From contig JAFAGA010000024.1 of NCBI GenBank assembly GCA_023423045.1, positions 1 to 64,000 of the forward strand: a stretch of DNA of 64,000 nt, written 5' to 3'. Origin of the DNA: Bacillota bacterium. GTDB taxonomy: Bacteria; Bacillota; Clostridia; Lachnospirales; Lachnospiraceae. The position numbers and the translations under genes were made by a program. The notes beneath the pieces are model-generated. The model worked only from the letters and a program-made list of their open reading frames with translations. It was not told where the DNA came from and did not search any database. Every line of letters begins with the position of its first letter. The stretch's first letter is position 1. Positions 45,401 through 52,517 of the stretch are shown piece by piece.

Positions 45401-46266
45401 GGCTGGAAAGTATAAAGGTCTTTAATGCGGCAGGTGATTCCGAGGGTATGCAGATGATCGTGGTTCCCTCAGGGGCTTTTTTGGAACCTTATATTTACAC
45501 ACCAAATCAGAAGGGGGAAGCGGTTCAATTAGATGACAAGGGAATATTCATCACCTCCAATGCGGCAGAGCAGCTTGATCTGAAGCCAGGGGATACGTTA
45601 GCTCTTCAAAATCTGCAGTTAGACCGTCATAGTGCGGTGGTAAGTGATATTGTAGATAATTACCTGGGCAACAGTGTTTTGATATCACAGACGCTTTATG
45701 AAGCATTATTTGGAGAGTATGAGGCCAATGCTGCTTATGCACATTTCACGGAAGCGGTTGCTGATCAGGTAGCTTATGCAGATGATCTGCTGGAAGAAGA
45801 ATATGTTTTGTCCTCAGCCAGCGTCCAGCGATTAAAAGAGGAGTTCTCCGACAATTTTGTCATTCTCAACTCGGTTATCTTTATTTTGATTGTACTGGCA
45901 GCGGGGCTTGCCTTTGTTGTACTGTTTACGCTGTCCAACACCAATATATCCGAGCGGGTGAGGGAGCTTGCCACCATAAAGGTTTTGGGCTTTTATGATA
46001 ATGAGGTTCATGCCTATGTGAATAAGGAGACCTTAATTTTATCCCTGATCGGTGTGTTGGCCGGATTACCTCTGGGGCATGTGCTGAGCGGGTTGCTCTT
46101 AGCGGCCTTAAAAATGCCGTCCTTTCAGTTTGAGCTGGTGATTCAGCCGGGAAGTTATTTCATTGCCGGCATCGCTTCCCTTTGCTTTGCATTGATTGTG
46201 AACCTGCTTACCAATCGGATACTGGATAGGATTAATATGGTGGAGGCACTGAAAAGCATAGAATAA
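42439..46266 (+). CDS. FtsX-type ABC permease with large extracytoplasmic insertion and tandem repeats
   Basis: A 1275-residue membrane protein. Helix 1 is at about residues 15-37. A periplasmic-type domain is broken by an acidic repeat tract (about 158-247: seven 13-residue units based on EETTGSPEQETTA). It continues into a very long Glu/Lys/Ala coiled coil (about 388-727), followed by a first FtsX core (about 755-880) and a second at the C-terminus (about 1140-1275). The layout matches large Firmicute permeases annotated as FtsX-like, which in related MacB systems move lipids, peptides or signals rather than importing nutrients. The start at 42439 is assumed from spacing; ATG 42424 overlaps the ATPase gene. 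Confidence 0.9.
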   Translation: MRNAYLKDILRMIRRNAKRFLAILSITALGLTAFLGITAACRDMYLAADRFYDRQQLFDIRVLSTLGLTDEDVKVLRDIPGVELADGSFSETVYIMLKDVARKKAEMVTISTQGLNMPYLVEGRLPRQAGEIAVTQEYLDESEKSIGDILTIEEDLENGEEAGSPGQEAAAEETTGSAEQETTAEETTGSPEQETTAEETTGSPERETAAEKKTDSKEREAAEEKKMDNAEQEVEADQEADNTEQAVKTDFDSDIDWDAEVQIEEEEETPVFLNTKYTITGVVVDPMDISNNKSVAFRSAAAADYTFYITPADVDGNVYTAVYLTLQGVSGLDCYSDEYTDAVRSVINIIETQIMEQREQVRYETIMGEVLEKITDAESIMNDNFSEADQKFSDAWADVEEAKQELTDGETELTGEEKDALKKLADARTKLKDGKKKLRDAQTETDEGKAKLEESEQELKSGRIQLTRERREAEEGFAGAKQQFAKKQTELDASRSGLLQNIEELQAPFGSQWPQDRWNALISASAAKTAEMISADPESSPDPALVAAATTEEQNALASALGAVIPTLENVPQTADTSELIGSCIEAGLGLGIIEGSAQVLEEQKTAYKEQETAALQQLADAEAKLDQGEAQLEAARRKIKEGQAEIEEGWAEIAENEEKLNAEEAKALRELKKAWEELDEGKQELAEGEAKLIENEEKYKDKRAEAEDKLADAYAELEEIDMAQWYVQDRTSVDSYSSLDSDLSSVEAIGRVFPILFLVVAVLICLTTMTRLVEEERGLIGTYKALGFGNAAIGLKYIIYSLLASAAGSILGNLLGFIVLPKLLIDILRSIYIIPNTALHFDTLEGMAGTLLFMGCIVLATVFACNNELRRMPASLMRPKAPGSGSRIILERISVVWNRLGFLNKVTARNLFRYKKRLFMTVIGIAGCTALVLTGFAIKDSVTDMMPKQYENIYRYDLMAISDAEDNDKLIGYLSDDEAVADFLSVRLESIKVFNAAGDSEGMQMIVVPSGAFLEPYIYTPNQKGEAVQLDDKGIFITSNAAEQLDLKPGDTLALQNLQLDRHSAVVSDIVDNYLGNSVLISQTLYEALFGEYEANAAYAHFTEAVADQVAYADDLLEEEYVLSSASVQRLKEEFSDNFVILNSVIFILIVLAAGLAFVVLFTLSNTNISERVRELATIKVLGFYDNEVHAYVNKETLILSLIGVLAGLPLGHVLSGLLLAALKMPSFQFELVIQPGSYFIAGIASLCFALIVNLLTNRILDRINMVEALKSIE
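42915..43190 (+). repeat. 39-bp minisatellite inside the FtsX permease gene
   Basis: About seven tandem copies of a 39-bp, 13-codon unit. The second to fourth are nearly identical at DNA level; the outer copies have drifted (EKKTDSKEREAAE, EKKMDNAEQEVEA). The period is a multiple of three, so copy-number changes would keep the frame. Confidence 0.85.
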
Positions 46267-46314
46267 ATAACCGGGAACGGATATCTGTATCTTGAAATAA
46301 ATGAGAAATAAATG

Positions 46315-46366
46315 AGGAATAGGGGATACTGCAAAAGAAATGAACTTTGCGGTATCCCCTATTCCT
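46315..46366. terminator. Bidirectional terminator
   Basis: A near-perfect 20-bp stem (AGGAATAGGGGATAC... and complement) with a 10-nt loop, between the convergent permease and DtxR genes. Confidence 0.9.
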
Positions 46367-46421
46367 GTCTTATTTCTGTATGATTGAAACATAATCGTAT
46401 TTTGATAGAAAAGCTGCACCC

Positions 46422-46805
46422 TTAGGAAGGCAGGGAAGCCTTATTGGCCAAATAATAGGCTTTCAGACATTGAAAGCTCTCGTTACTGATGACATGCTCC
46501 ATCTTACAAGCATCCTTTGCCGCCGTATCGCTGCCCACACCGGCATCGATCAGAAGCTGCGTCAGTACCTTATGGCGTTCGTACATTTTTGAAGCAATTG
46601 CATGGCCGGATGGCTCCAGAACGATAGAGCCGTCATCCTCGACATGGATGAAGCCGCTTTCGCGCAGTTTTTTCATAGCGATACTCACACTGGCCTTGGA
46701 AAAACCCAGCTCATTTGCAACATCAATGGAGCGGACCTGTCCGTTTTGTTCCTTCAAAATCAGTATCATTTCCAAATAGTTCTCGGCGGATTCTTTTATT
46801 TGCAT
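46422..46805 (-). CDS. DtxR/MntR-family metal-dependent repressor
   Basis: A 127-residue regulator with the DtxR winged helix (IDVANELGFSKASVSIAMKKLRESGFI) and the metal-binding and dimerisation helices represented by YERHKVLTQLLIDAGV and DACKMEHVIS. It lacks the C-terminal SH3-like domain, as in MntR-size members. Such proteins repress metal uptake when Fe2+ or Mn2+ is bound. Its own upstream region has the palindrome TTAACT-C-AGTTAA at 46851-46863. No metal transporter is adjacent, so targets may lie elsewhere. Confidence 0.88.
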   Translation of the reverse strand: MQIKESAENYLEMILILKEQNGQVRSIDVANELGFSKASVSIAMKKLRESGFIHVEDDGSIVLEPSGHAIASKMYERHKVLTQLLIDAGVGSDTAAKDACKMEHVISNESFQCLKAYYLANKASLPS

Positions 46806-46850
46806 CAGGGCACCTCGAATTCATAATATTCAAAATCTGATAATTATATA

Positions 46851-46863
46851 TTAACTCAGTTAA
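46851..46863 (-). promoter_or_regulatory. Palindrome upstream of the DtxR-like gene
   Basis: TTAACT-C-AGTTAA, perfect 6-bp half-sites, 46 bp before the start codon on the minus strand; a candidate autoregulatory site. Confidence 0.4.
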
Positions 46864-46891
46864 GCTGTATTTACAATAGCTTTTATGGACC

Positions 46892-46958
46892 TGTACAAAG
46901 AGAAGAAGATTTAGTATAATAATATTCTAATATTTGAACTGATAAAATCAGTTCAAAT
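46892..46958 (+). promoter_or_regulatory. Promoter and 27-bp palindrome before the MBL-fold gene
   Basis: TGTACA (46892-46897), a 17-bp spacer and TATAAT (46915-46920). It is followed by a perfect palindrome with 12-base half-sites ATTTGAACTGAT/ATCAGTTCAAAT around AAA (46932-46958), just beyond the expected transcription start. It is a likely operator of an unidentified repressor. Confidence 0.65.
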
Positions 46959-46983
46959 CTCTGAAGGGAAGGTGAAGATTCCG

Positions 46984-47718
46984 ATGGAAATTACCTATAT
47001 CGGCCACAGCGGTTTCCTGCTGGAATGGGATAACTGCTATTGGTTGTTTGATTATTATAAGGGCAGTATTCCAGTGCTGGATTCTGAGAAAAAGCTCTTT
47101 GTTTTTGCCAGCCATAAGCACGCAGATCATTTTAATCCGGAGATATTTTCACTGAAGGAGCAGCACTGCGATGTGGAGTATGTTTTGTCCTCTGATATCA
47201 AGCTTCCCAGGGAATACCGGGAGGCTGCAGCGGAAGAGGGCTGGGGGAATATACGATGGGTGAAGCCTTACGGAGAATATCTGCTGGAGGATGGGCAGGG
47301 TCATGAGATTGCATTAAAAACCCTGCGGTCGACAGACAGCGGAGTGGCTTTCCTGCTATCCTGCCAGGGAAAAACCGTATATCATGCCGGTGATTTGAAT
47401 CACTGGATATGGAAGGGTGAAACAAAGCAAAGCAATAATAACATGACGGCATTGTTTGAGAAGGAAATGGAAAGCTTGCGGGAGCTGTCCATTGATATTG
47501 CATTTGCCCCTTTGGATCCGCGCCAGGAGGAATGGTATTACCTGGGGCTTCAGAAATTGCTGGATGTTGCCAGAGTACGGTATGTATTTCCCATGCATTT
47601 CTGGGACAAGCCGGAGATTATTCAGCAATTCCGGAAAGAGAGAGGCATGTATATGAACGGAGCCACGCTGATGGATGTAAAGGAGCCCGGTCAGAAGTGG
47701 TGTTTGGAGAACCTGTGA
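46984..47718 (+). CDS. Metallo-beta-lactamase-fold hydrolase (UlaG/YtnP-like)
   Basis: A 244-residue metal hydrolase. The zinc motif SHKHADH fits HxHxDH; further ligands appear in HAGDLNHW and the C-terminal FPMHFWDK. The pattern resembles the UlaG/RomA-like lactonase or phosphodiesterase group. The ATG at 46984 has GGTGA at 8 bp; a GTG at 46972 would add four residues. It carries its own promoter with a long palindrome. Substrate unknown. Confidence 0.88.
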   Translation: MEITYIGHSGFLLEWDNCYWLFDYYKGSIPVLDSEKKLFVFASHKHADHFNPEIFSLKEQHCDVEYVLSSDIKLPREYREAAAEEGWGNIRWVKPYGEYLLEDGQGHEIALKTLRSTDSGVAFLLSCQGKTVYHAGDLNHWIWKGETKQSNNNMTALFEKEMESLRELSIDIAFAPLDPRQEEWYYLGLQKLLDVARVRYVFPMHFWDKPEIIQQFRKERGMYMNGATLMDVKEPGQKWCLENL

Positions 47719-47780
47719 CAGGCAGGATATCTGTGACAGGAATGAACGAACGAGGTATAAGGCCCAAGGGGGAAACAGAT

Positions 47781-48473
47781 ATGGATGAGATTATCATATT
47801 GGATATAAAGTTTAAGTTTGGACAAACAGAGGATGAAATTCATCCGGTTGTAATAAAATCAGGTGAAAATGTGATTCTTATCGATTGCGGATATCCGGGC
47901 TTTCTCCCTCTGATCGAGAAGGCGATGGAAGAGCAGCGGCTTTCTTGCAGCGACTTAACCCATGTGCTGATTACGCATCAAGATCATGACCATATGGGAG
48001 CTTTATTTGAGTTGAAGGAAAAATATCCGGGAATTAAGGTGGTCGCAGGGAAAACGGAAGCGCCTTATATCTCCGGCAGATGCAAATCCCTGCGGCTGGA
48101 ACAGGCAGAGCGGCTGCAGTCACAGCTGCCTGAGGACCAGCGGGAGATGGGAGAGGCCTTTTGCAATATGCTGAAGGCGGTCAGGCCCGTTGCTGTGGAT
48201 ATCCTGGCGGAGGAGGAAGAGGCTCCTGACTGGTGCAGGGGCTGTACCGTACTTGAGACTCCCGGACACACTCCCGGTCATATCAGCCTCTATCTTCATG
48301 AGAAGAAAACCCTGATTGCCGGAGATGCTGCAGTGTTGGAGGCGGGCAGGCTGATCGTTGCGAATCCGCAATATGCTCTGGATCTTGATCAGGCGGAGAC
48401 ATCCCTGCAGAGGGTCATGAATTATGGTGCGGGCAGGATTATCTGCTATCATGGCGGAACCTGGGTGCGGTGA
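47781..48473 (+). CDS. Metallo-beta-lactamase-fold hydrolase (glyoxalase-II-like)
   Basis: A 230-residue hydrolase with the zinc motif THQDHDH, then ETPGHTPGHISL and AGDAAV, the usual order in small glyoxalase-II or lactonase-like enzymes. AAGGGGGAA precedes the chosen ATG; the long frame starting at 47532 runs inside the preceding gene. It is a distant relative of the neighbour upstream, separated by 62 bp, and probably cotranscribed. Substrate unknown. Confidence 0.87.
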   Translation: MDEIIILDIKFKFGQTEDEIHPVVIKSGENVILIDCGYPGFLPLIEKAMEEQRLSCSDLTHVLITHQDHDHMGALFELKEKYPGIKVVAGKTEAPYISGRCKSLRLEQAERLQSQLPEDQREMGEAFCNMLKAVRPVAVDILAEEEEAPDWCRGCTVLETPGHTPGHISLYLHEKKTLIAGDAAVLEAGRLIVANPQYALDLDQAETSLQRVMNYGAGRIICYHGGTWVR

Positions 48474-48523
48474 ATAGGATATCAAAGTACTATGAATAGA
48501 GATTAGGAAAGGAAGGACTTGTG

Positions 48524-48835
48524 ATGAAAGTTATTATGTACGGCACCGGCATTTGTCCGGATTGTGTGGAGGCGAAGGAGATATTGGAGAAGCGTTCGGA
48601 GGTGGAGCTGGATTACCGGGATATTACCAAGGATACCAAGACAATGAAGGAATTTTTATCCTACCGGGATCATAACAGTCTGTTCGAACCGGTTGTTCGC
48701 GAGGGACGCATCGGAATTCCCTTTTTCCGGCTGGAAGACGGAACAGAGACCTTCGAGTTATCCGATATTGTTGCAGAGTATGGCTCCGGGGTTTCGGCAA
48801 CTTCCTGCTCTTTGGACGGGAAGGGTCATTGCTGA
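48524..48835 (+). CDS. Glutaredoxin-like thiol oxidoreductase
   Basis: A 103-residue thioredoxin-fold protein with the redox motif CPDC (residues 11-14 region, GTGICPDCVEAKEIL). It matches the pattern of glutaredoxin-related proteins in which DYRDITKDTKTMKEFLSYRD and GRIGIPFF follow. An extra cysteine pair lies at the C-terminus (CSLDGKGHC). GGAAGG is well spaced for the ATG at 48524. It probably reduces disulfides or mixed thiols in the cytoplasm. Confidence 0.88.
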   Translation: MKVIMYGTGICPDCVEAKEILEKRSEVELDYRDITKDTKTMKEFLSYRDHNSLFEPVVREGRIGIPFFRLEDGTETFELSDIVAEYGSGVSATSCSLDGKGHC

Positions 48836-48886
48836 TCAAGGGAAGGTCTGATTTTAAACCTTAGAGGTTTGAAAGGAGAGAAATTT

Positions 48887-49780
48887 ATGCAGAAAATTGT
48901 TCCGCATTTATGGTATGACACGGAGGCGGCAGAGGCTGCCAATTGGTATGTTAGCTTGTTTGAAGACTCAAGGATACTGAACATTACTAAGTTATATGAT
49001 ACTCCGTCCGGGGATGTGGAACAGCTGGATTTCCTTCTGGCAGGCCTCCGGTTCTCGGCAATTAGTGCCGGTCCTTATTTTAGGCTGAATCCGTCTATAA
49101 CCCTGATGGTCTCCTGTGAAACAAAGGAAGAGGTTGACCGGTTATACAACGCCCTGTCGGAGGGTGGAAAAGAGCTTATGCCCCTGGGAGAATATCCGTT
49201 CAGCAAATGGTATGCATGGATTGAGGATAAATATGGCCTGGGCTGGCAGCTCATGCAGGCAGTGAGCAGCCGGGAGAAACCGCGAATCAGGCCCTGTCTG
49301 CTATTTAGCGATACGGTATGCGGTCAGGCGGAGGAGGCGGCTGACTATTATACCCAGGTATTTAAGGAAGCTCATAAGGGATTTGTAAACTGTTACGGCG
49401 CCGGTGAGGCAGCGGATTCCAGGGCAAGGATTAACTATGGAGAATTAGATATCTTTGGAACGCAGTTCGTTATTATGGATCATGGCTTTGGAGGAGATTT
49501 TATATTTAATGAGGCTTTCTCCTTCATGGTTTTATGTGATAATCAGGAGGAAATTGATTATTACTGGGAAAAGCTGTCCCATGTGCCGGAAGCGGAGCAA
49601 TGCGGATGGGCGAAGGACCAATTTGGGTTATCCTGGCAGATTGTTTCTTCCGGTATGGATGAGATCATGTTTCATGGCAGTGAGGATGAGATAAAGCGGG
49701 TGACGAAAGCGCTTTTACAGATGAAGAAGTTTGATCTGGCCGCATTCGAAAGAGCCCGACGGGGAGGTGAATCATTATAG
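48887..49780 (+). CDS. VOC-family (PhnB-like) tandem glyoxalase-fold protein
   Basis: A 297-residue protein made of two PhnB/3-dmu-9_3-mt-type VOC modules (about residues 1-135 and 140-275). Each has the pattern LWYDTEAAEAANWYVSLF or LLFSDTVCGQAEEAADYYTQVF and ends in GLGWQL or GLSWQIV. The biochemical role of PhnB-like proteins is mostly unknown; many VOC proteins act in resistance or dioxygenase chemistry. AAAGGAG supports the start at 48887. It ends 36 bp before a MarR gene on the same strand. Confidence 0.88.
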   Translation: MQKIVPHLWYDTEAAEAANWYVSLFEDSRILNITKLYDTPSGDVEQLDFLLAGLRFSAISAGPYFRLNPSITLMVSCETKEEVDRLYNALSEGGKELMPLGEYPFSKWYAWIEDKYGLGWQLMQAVSSREKPRIRPCLLFSDTVCGQAEEAADYYTQVFKEAHKGFVNCYGAGEAADSRARINYGELDIFGTQFVIMDHGFGGDFIFNEAFSFMVLCDNQEEIDYYWEKLSHVPEAEQCGWAKDQFGLSWQIVSSGMDEIMFHGSEDEIKRVTKALLQMKKFDLAAFERARRGGESL

Positions 49781-49781
49781 C

Positions 49782-49810
49782 TTGACATTAGTTTGTTGTC
49801 AAACTATAAT
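49782..49810 (+). promoter_or_regulatory. Consensus promoter with MarR-type operator in the spacer
   Basis: TTGACA (49782-49787), a 17-bp spacer and TATAAT (49805-49810), all perfect. The spacer contains AGTTTG-TTGT-CAAACT (49789-49804). The -10 is seven bases from the MarR start codon, implying a leaderless message. Confidence 0.8.
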
Positions 49811-49816
49811 ATGCAT

Positions 49817-50251
49817 ATGAGTACACGAGATGCAATATCATTAATGGCAAGGGTAAGGCAGAGGGTCAATGGAGCCATACTTACTGAGATCTCCAGGCAT
49901 GGGATCGATGGTATCGCTGTATCCCACGGGGATGTTTTGTATGCTCTTTTTCACAAACATCGAATGACGATGGCAGAAATTGCGGATCAGATTGCCAAGG
50001 ATAAATCAACCGTTACCGCATTGGTCAATAAATTGATTTCCATGGGATATGTAACGAAGGAACGGGACTATATGGATGCAAGAGTCGTATATGCAAGCCT
50101 TACATTGAAAGGAAGAGAATTACAGCCGGTTTTTGAGGAGATATCGAACCAGGTATTGGATATGTTTTACAACAACATTTCCCAAGAGGAAAAAGAAGAG
50201 CTGATTCGGATATTAAGTAAGATTGAGAATAATTTTGAGAAACCGGAATAA
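49817..50251 (+). CDS. MarR-family transcriptional regulator, apparently leaderless
   Basis: A 144-residue winged-helix repressor: MTMAEIADQIAKDKSTVTALVNKLISMGYV is the DNA-binding part and DARVVYASLTLKGREL the wing. The start MSTRDAISL at 49817 matches family length. No ribosome site precedes it, and a perfect promoter ends at 49810, so transcription would begin about at the ATG. A related operator-like site lies before the next gene, suggesting that the repressor controls itself and the hydrolase. Alternatives at TTG 49793 or ATG 49811 would lie inside or against the promoter. Confidence 0.88.
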   Translation: MSTRDAISLMARVRQRVNGAILTEISRHGIDGIAVSHGDVLYALFHKHRMTMAEIADQIAKDKSTVTALVNKLISMGYVTKERDYMDARVVYASLTLKGRELQPVFEEISNQVLDMFYNNISQEEKEELIRILSKIENNFEKPE

Positions 50252-50285
50252 CCTGGGAGAAAGATTCGGCGATGATAGGCTGTCA

Positions 50286-50319
50286 CAATAGAAAGCGCAA
50301 TTTGCTTTCTATTGTTTTT
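50286..50319 (+). terminator. Terminator after the MarR gene
   Basis: CAATAGAAAGC/GCTTTCTATTG perfect 11-bp stem followed by TTTTTA. Confidence 0.85.
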
Positions 50320-50343
50320 AAACATATAGTTTGATATCAAATG
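50302..50343 (+). promoter_or_regulatory. Promoter and operator-like site of the alpha/beta hydrolase gene
   Basis: TTGCTT (50302-50307), a 17-bp spacer and TATAGT (50325-50330). AGTTTG-ATAT-CAAATG (50328-50343) overlaps the -10 and repeats the AGTTTG-N4-CAAA pattern seen in the MarR promoter. Confidence 0.6.
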
Positions 50344-50365
50344 AATGAAGAAGGGAGAAATAAGT

Positions 50366-51208
50366 ATGAGAGATTATTCCAAGGAGTTACCGTCCCACAG
50401 GGAGGGGTATGTGGGAGTGAACGACCTGTTTTTGGAGGTTTATGAAGGAGAGAGGGAAAAAGGGAATGAAGGCAAGCGGCCTCCGCTTCTCTTTGTTCAT
50501 GGTGCTTTTACCGGAAGCTGGATGTGGAGCAAGTATATTCCGTATTTTGTAAGGGAGGGCTGGAGATGCTATGCGATGAATCTGAGGGGGCACTACAAAA
50601 GCCGGGGAATGGACTTGAGCCGGGTTACCTTCGGAGATTATTTGAAGGATGTGGAGGATGTGATCGCCGAAATTGGAGAAGCACCCATTGTGATTGGCTT
50701 TAGCATGGGAGGAATCATAGGCCAGAAGCTGGCCGAGAAAATCTCTTATGCAGGCCTGATTCTGATTGATTCCAGTATATGCAGGGAGGTAAACCAAATT
50801 GTCCCTTATAAAGACCTGGCAAAACCGAATCTTGGTCTTATTGTGCCTGCCCCGGAACGAGAGGAGACGGTGAGCGTGGATGAATCAGAAGAAGATATTA
50901 TGTTCCAGAGAAAATACTTATCTATGGAGTCAACAAAAGCATTTTATGAATGCGGCTGCTGGATTGAAGGAGTGGAAGGCGTTTCGGTGGACTGCCGGCG
51001 GATTGAATGTCCGGTATTGACGATCAGGGCAGTGAACAATGAGGAGGACCGCAGACGTGCAGAAGCAGAGGCCGGTTACTTTGGAGCAGAGTATGCTGTA
51101 TTTGAGAATACAACACATACCGGATTGCTTGTGGGGAGACGGTTTGCCGAGATTGCTGAGCGGATTGGCCGGTGGTTGAATCAATACGATTGCCTGCATG
51201 AGGATTAA
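50366..51208 (+). CDS. Alpha/beta hydrolase
   Basis: A 280-residue serine hydrolase. The oxyanion region LFVHGAFTGSW, the nucleophile elbow GFSMGG and the final histidine in NTTHTGLLVG are visible, giving a plausible catalytic triad. Many relatives are esterases or lipases. GGGAG supports the ATG at 50366; the frame from 50345 begins in the ribosome site. A MarR-type operator copy precedes it, so it may take part in detoxification or aromatic-compound response. Substrate unknown. Confidence 0.88.
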   Translation: MRDYSKELPSHREGYVGVNDLFLEVYEGEREKGNEGKRPPLLFVHGAFTGSWMWSKYIPYFVREGWRCYAMNLRGHYKSRGMDLSRVTFGDYLKDVEDVIAEIGEAPIVIGFSMGGIIGQKLAEKISYAGLILIDSSICREVNQIVPYKDLAKPNLGLIVPAPEREETVSVDESEEDIMFQRKYLSMESTKAFYECGCWIEGVEGVSVDCRRIECPVLTIRAVNNEEDRRRAEAEAGYFGAEYAVFENTTHTGLLVGRRFAEIAERIGRWLNQYDCLHED

Positions 51209-51232
51209 ATATGGCGCTATCTCGTATGGAGC

Positions 51233-51274
51233 AGGGCCGTTGCGAATCAGACGGTGATTTGCAGCGGCCCTTTT
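51233..51274. terminator. Bidirectional terminator
   Basis: AGGGCCG...GC pairs with GC...CGGCCCT, followed by TTT, between the hydrolase and kbl genes, which converge. Confidence 0.75.
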
Positions 51275-51300
51275 AAAATGAAGAAAAGGATGGACGAGGA

Positions 51301-52497
51301 TTATAGCCCCATTTCCTCTTTTACTTCTATAAAGCATTTTACAATATAATCAATGTCTTCTTTGGTATGGGAGGCGGATACCTGAGTTCTGATCCTTGCC
51401 TTTCCTTTCGGGACTACCGGATAAGAGAAGGCAACCACATAAACTCCTTTTTCCATCATGCGCTTTGCTGCCTCAACGGCAGTTTTTTCGTCATACAGCA
51501 TGATCGGCACAATGGGATGTACTCCGTCAATGATATCATAACCGGCATTTACCAACTGTTTACGATAATAGGCAGTGGTATCCTCCAGTCGGTCGCGAAG
51601 TGCGGTGTCATGTTCCAATATGGAGAAAACCTCAAGGCTGGCGCTGACAATGGAGGGGGCCAGGGTATTGGAGAATAGATAGGGGCGGCTTCTTTGCCGG
51701 AGCAAATCAATGATTTCCTTTCTGGCGCTGGTATATCCGCCGGAGGCACCGCCAAGGGCTTTCCCCAAGGTACCGGTAATAATATCAACACGTCCGGTTA
51801 CCCCGCAATATTCTGCGCTGCCGCGTCCGGTGCTTCCGACGAAGCCCACAGCGTGGCTGTCATCGACCATAACAAGAGCATGAAATTCGTCGGCAAGATC
51901 ACAGATGCTCTTTAAATCGGCAATGGTTCCATCCATAGAAAAAACGCCGTCGGTAGCGATCAGCTTAATTCTGGCATCGGCTGCATCTGCTTCCTTCAGT
52001 CTGTCACGCAGGTCCTCCATATTATTATTCTTATAGCGGTAGCGTTTTGCCTTGCTGAGACGGATCCCGTCAATAATGCTGGCGTGGTTCAATTCATCGC
52101 TGATTACGGCATCCTCTTCCGTAAGAATGGTTTCAAATAAACCTCCGTTTGCGTCAAAGCAGGAAGAGTACAATATGGTGTCGTCGGTGCCAAGGAAACG
52201 GCTGATGCTCTGCTCCAAGTCCTTGTGAATGTCCTGGGTTCCGCAGATAAAGCGGACGGAGGACAAACCATAACCTTTTTTCTCATATGATTGGAGTGCG
52301 GCATCGATCACTCGGCGGTCATTGGCAAGTCCCAGATAGTTATTGGCACACATGTTAATAACCGTTCGGTTGTCTGTCGTAGTAACTCTTGCACCCTGGG
52401 GAGAGGTGATGGGGCTCTCACCCTTAAACAGGCCCGCTTCTTTGATTTTGTTAACCTGTTGTGCATAAATGTTTAAGATATCTTCCTTCTGTACCAT
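51301..52497 (-). CDS. kbl: Glycine C-acetyltransferase (2-amino-3-ketobutyrate CoA ligase)
   Basis: PLP-dependent enzyme that cleaves 2-amino-3-oxobutanoate with CoA to glycine and acetyl-CoA, the second step of threonine degradation. The 398-residue length and motifs are standard: NNYLGLANDRRV, the DDSHAVGF loop, and the PLP lysine in GTLGKALGGASGGY. AAAGGATG precedes the start. It lies 20 bp downstream of tdh on the minus strand, forming a tdh-kbl operon. Confidence 0.96.
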   Translation of the reverse strand: MVQKEDILNIYAQQVNKIKEAGLFKGESPITSPQGARVTTTDNRTVINMCANNYLGLANDRRVIDAALQSYEKKGYGLSSVRFICGTQDIHKDLEQSISRFLGTDDTILYSSCFDANGGLFETILTEEDAVISDELNHASIIDGIRLSKAKRYRYKNNNMEDLRDRLKEADAADARIKLIATDGVFSMDGTIADLKSICDLADEFHALVMVDDSHAVGFVGSTGRGSAEYCGVTGRVDIITGTLGKALGGASGGYTSARKEIIDLLRQRSRPYLFSNTLAPSIVSASLEVFSILEHDTALRDRLEDTTAYYRKQLVNAGYDIIDGVHPIVPIMLYDEKTAVEAAKRMMEKGVYVVAFSYPVVPKGKARIRTQVSASHTKEDIDYIVKCFIEVKEEMGL

Positions 52498-52517
52498 TTG
52501 GTTGAACCATCCTTTCG

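Noticed and set aside
47532..47780. N-terminal extension of the second MBL-fold hydrolase
   Set aside because: The extension lies inside the preceding gene and has no resemblance to the family; the ATG at 47781 has a good ribosome site.
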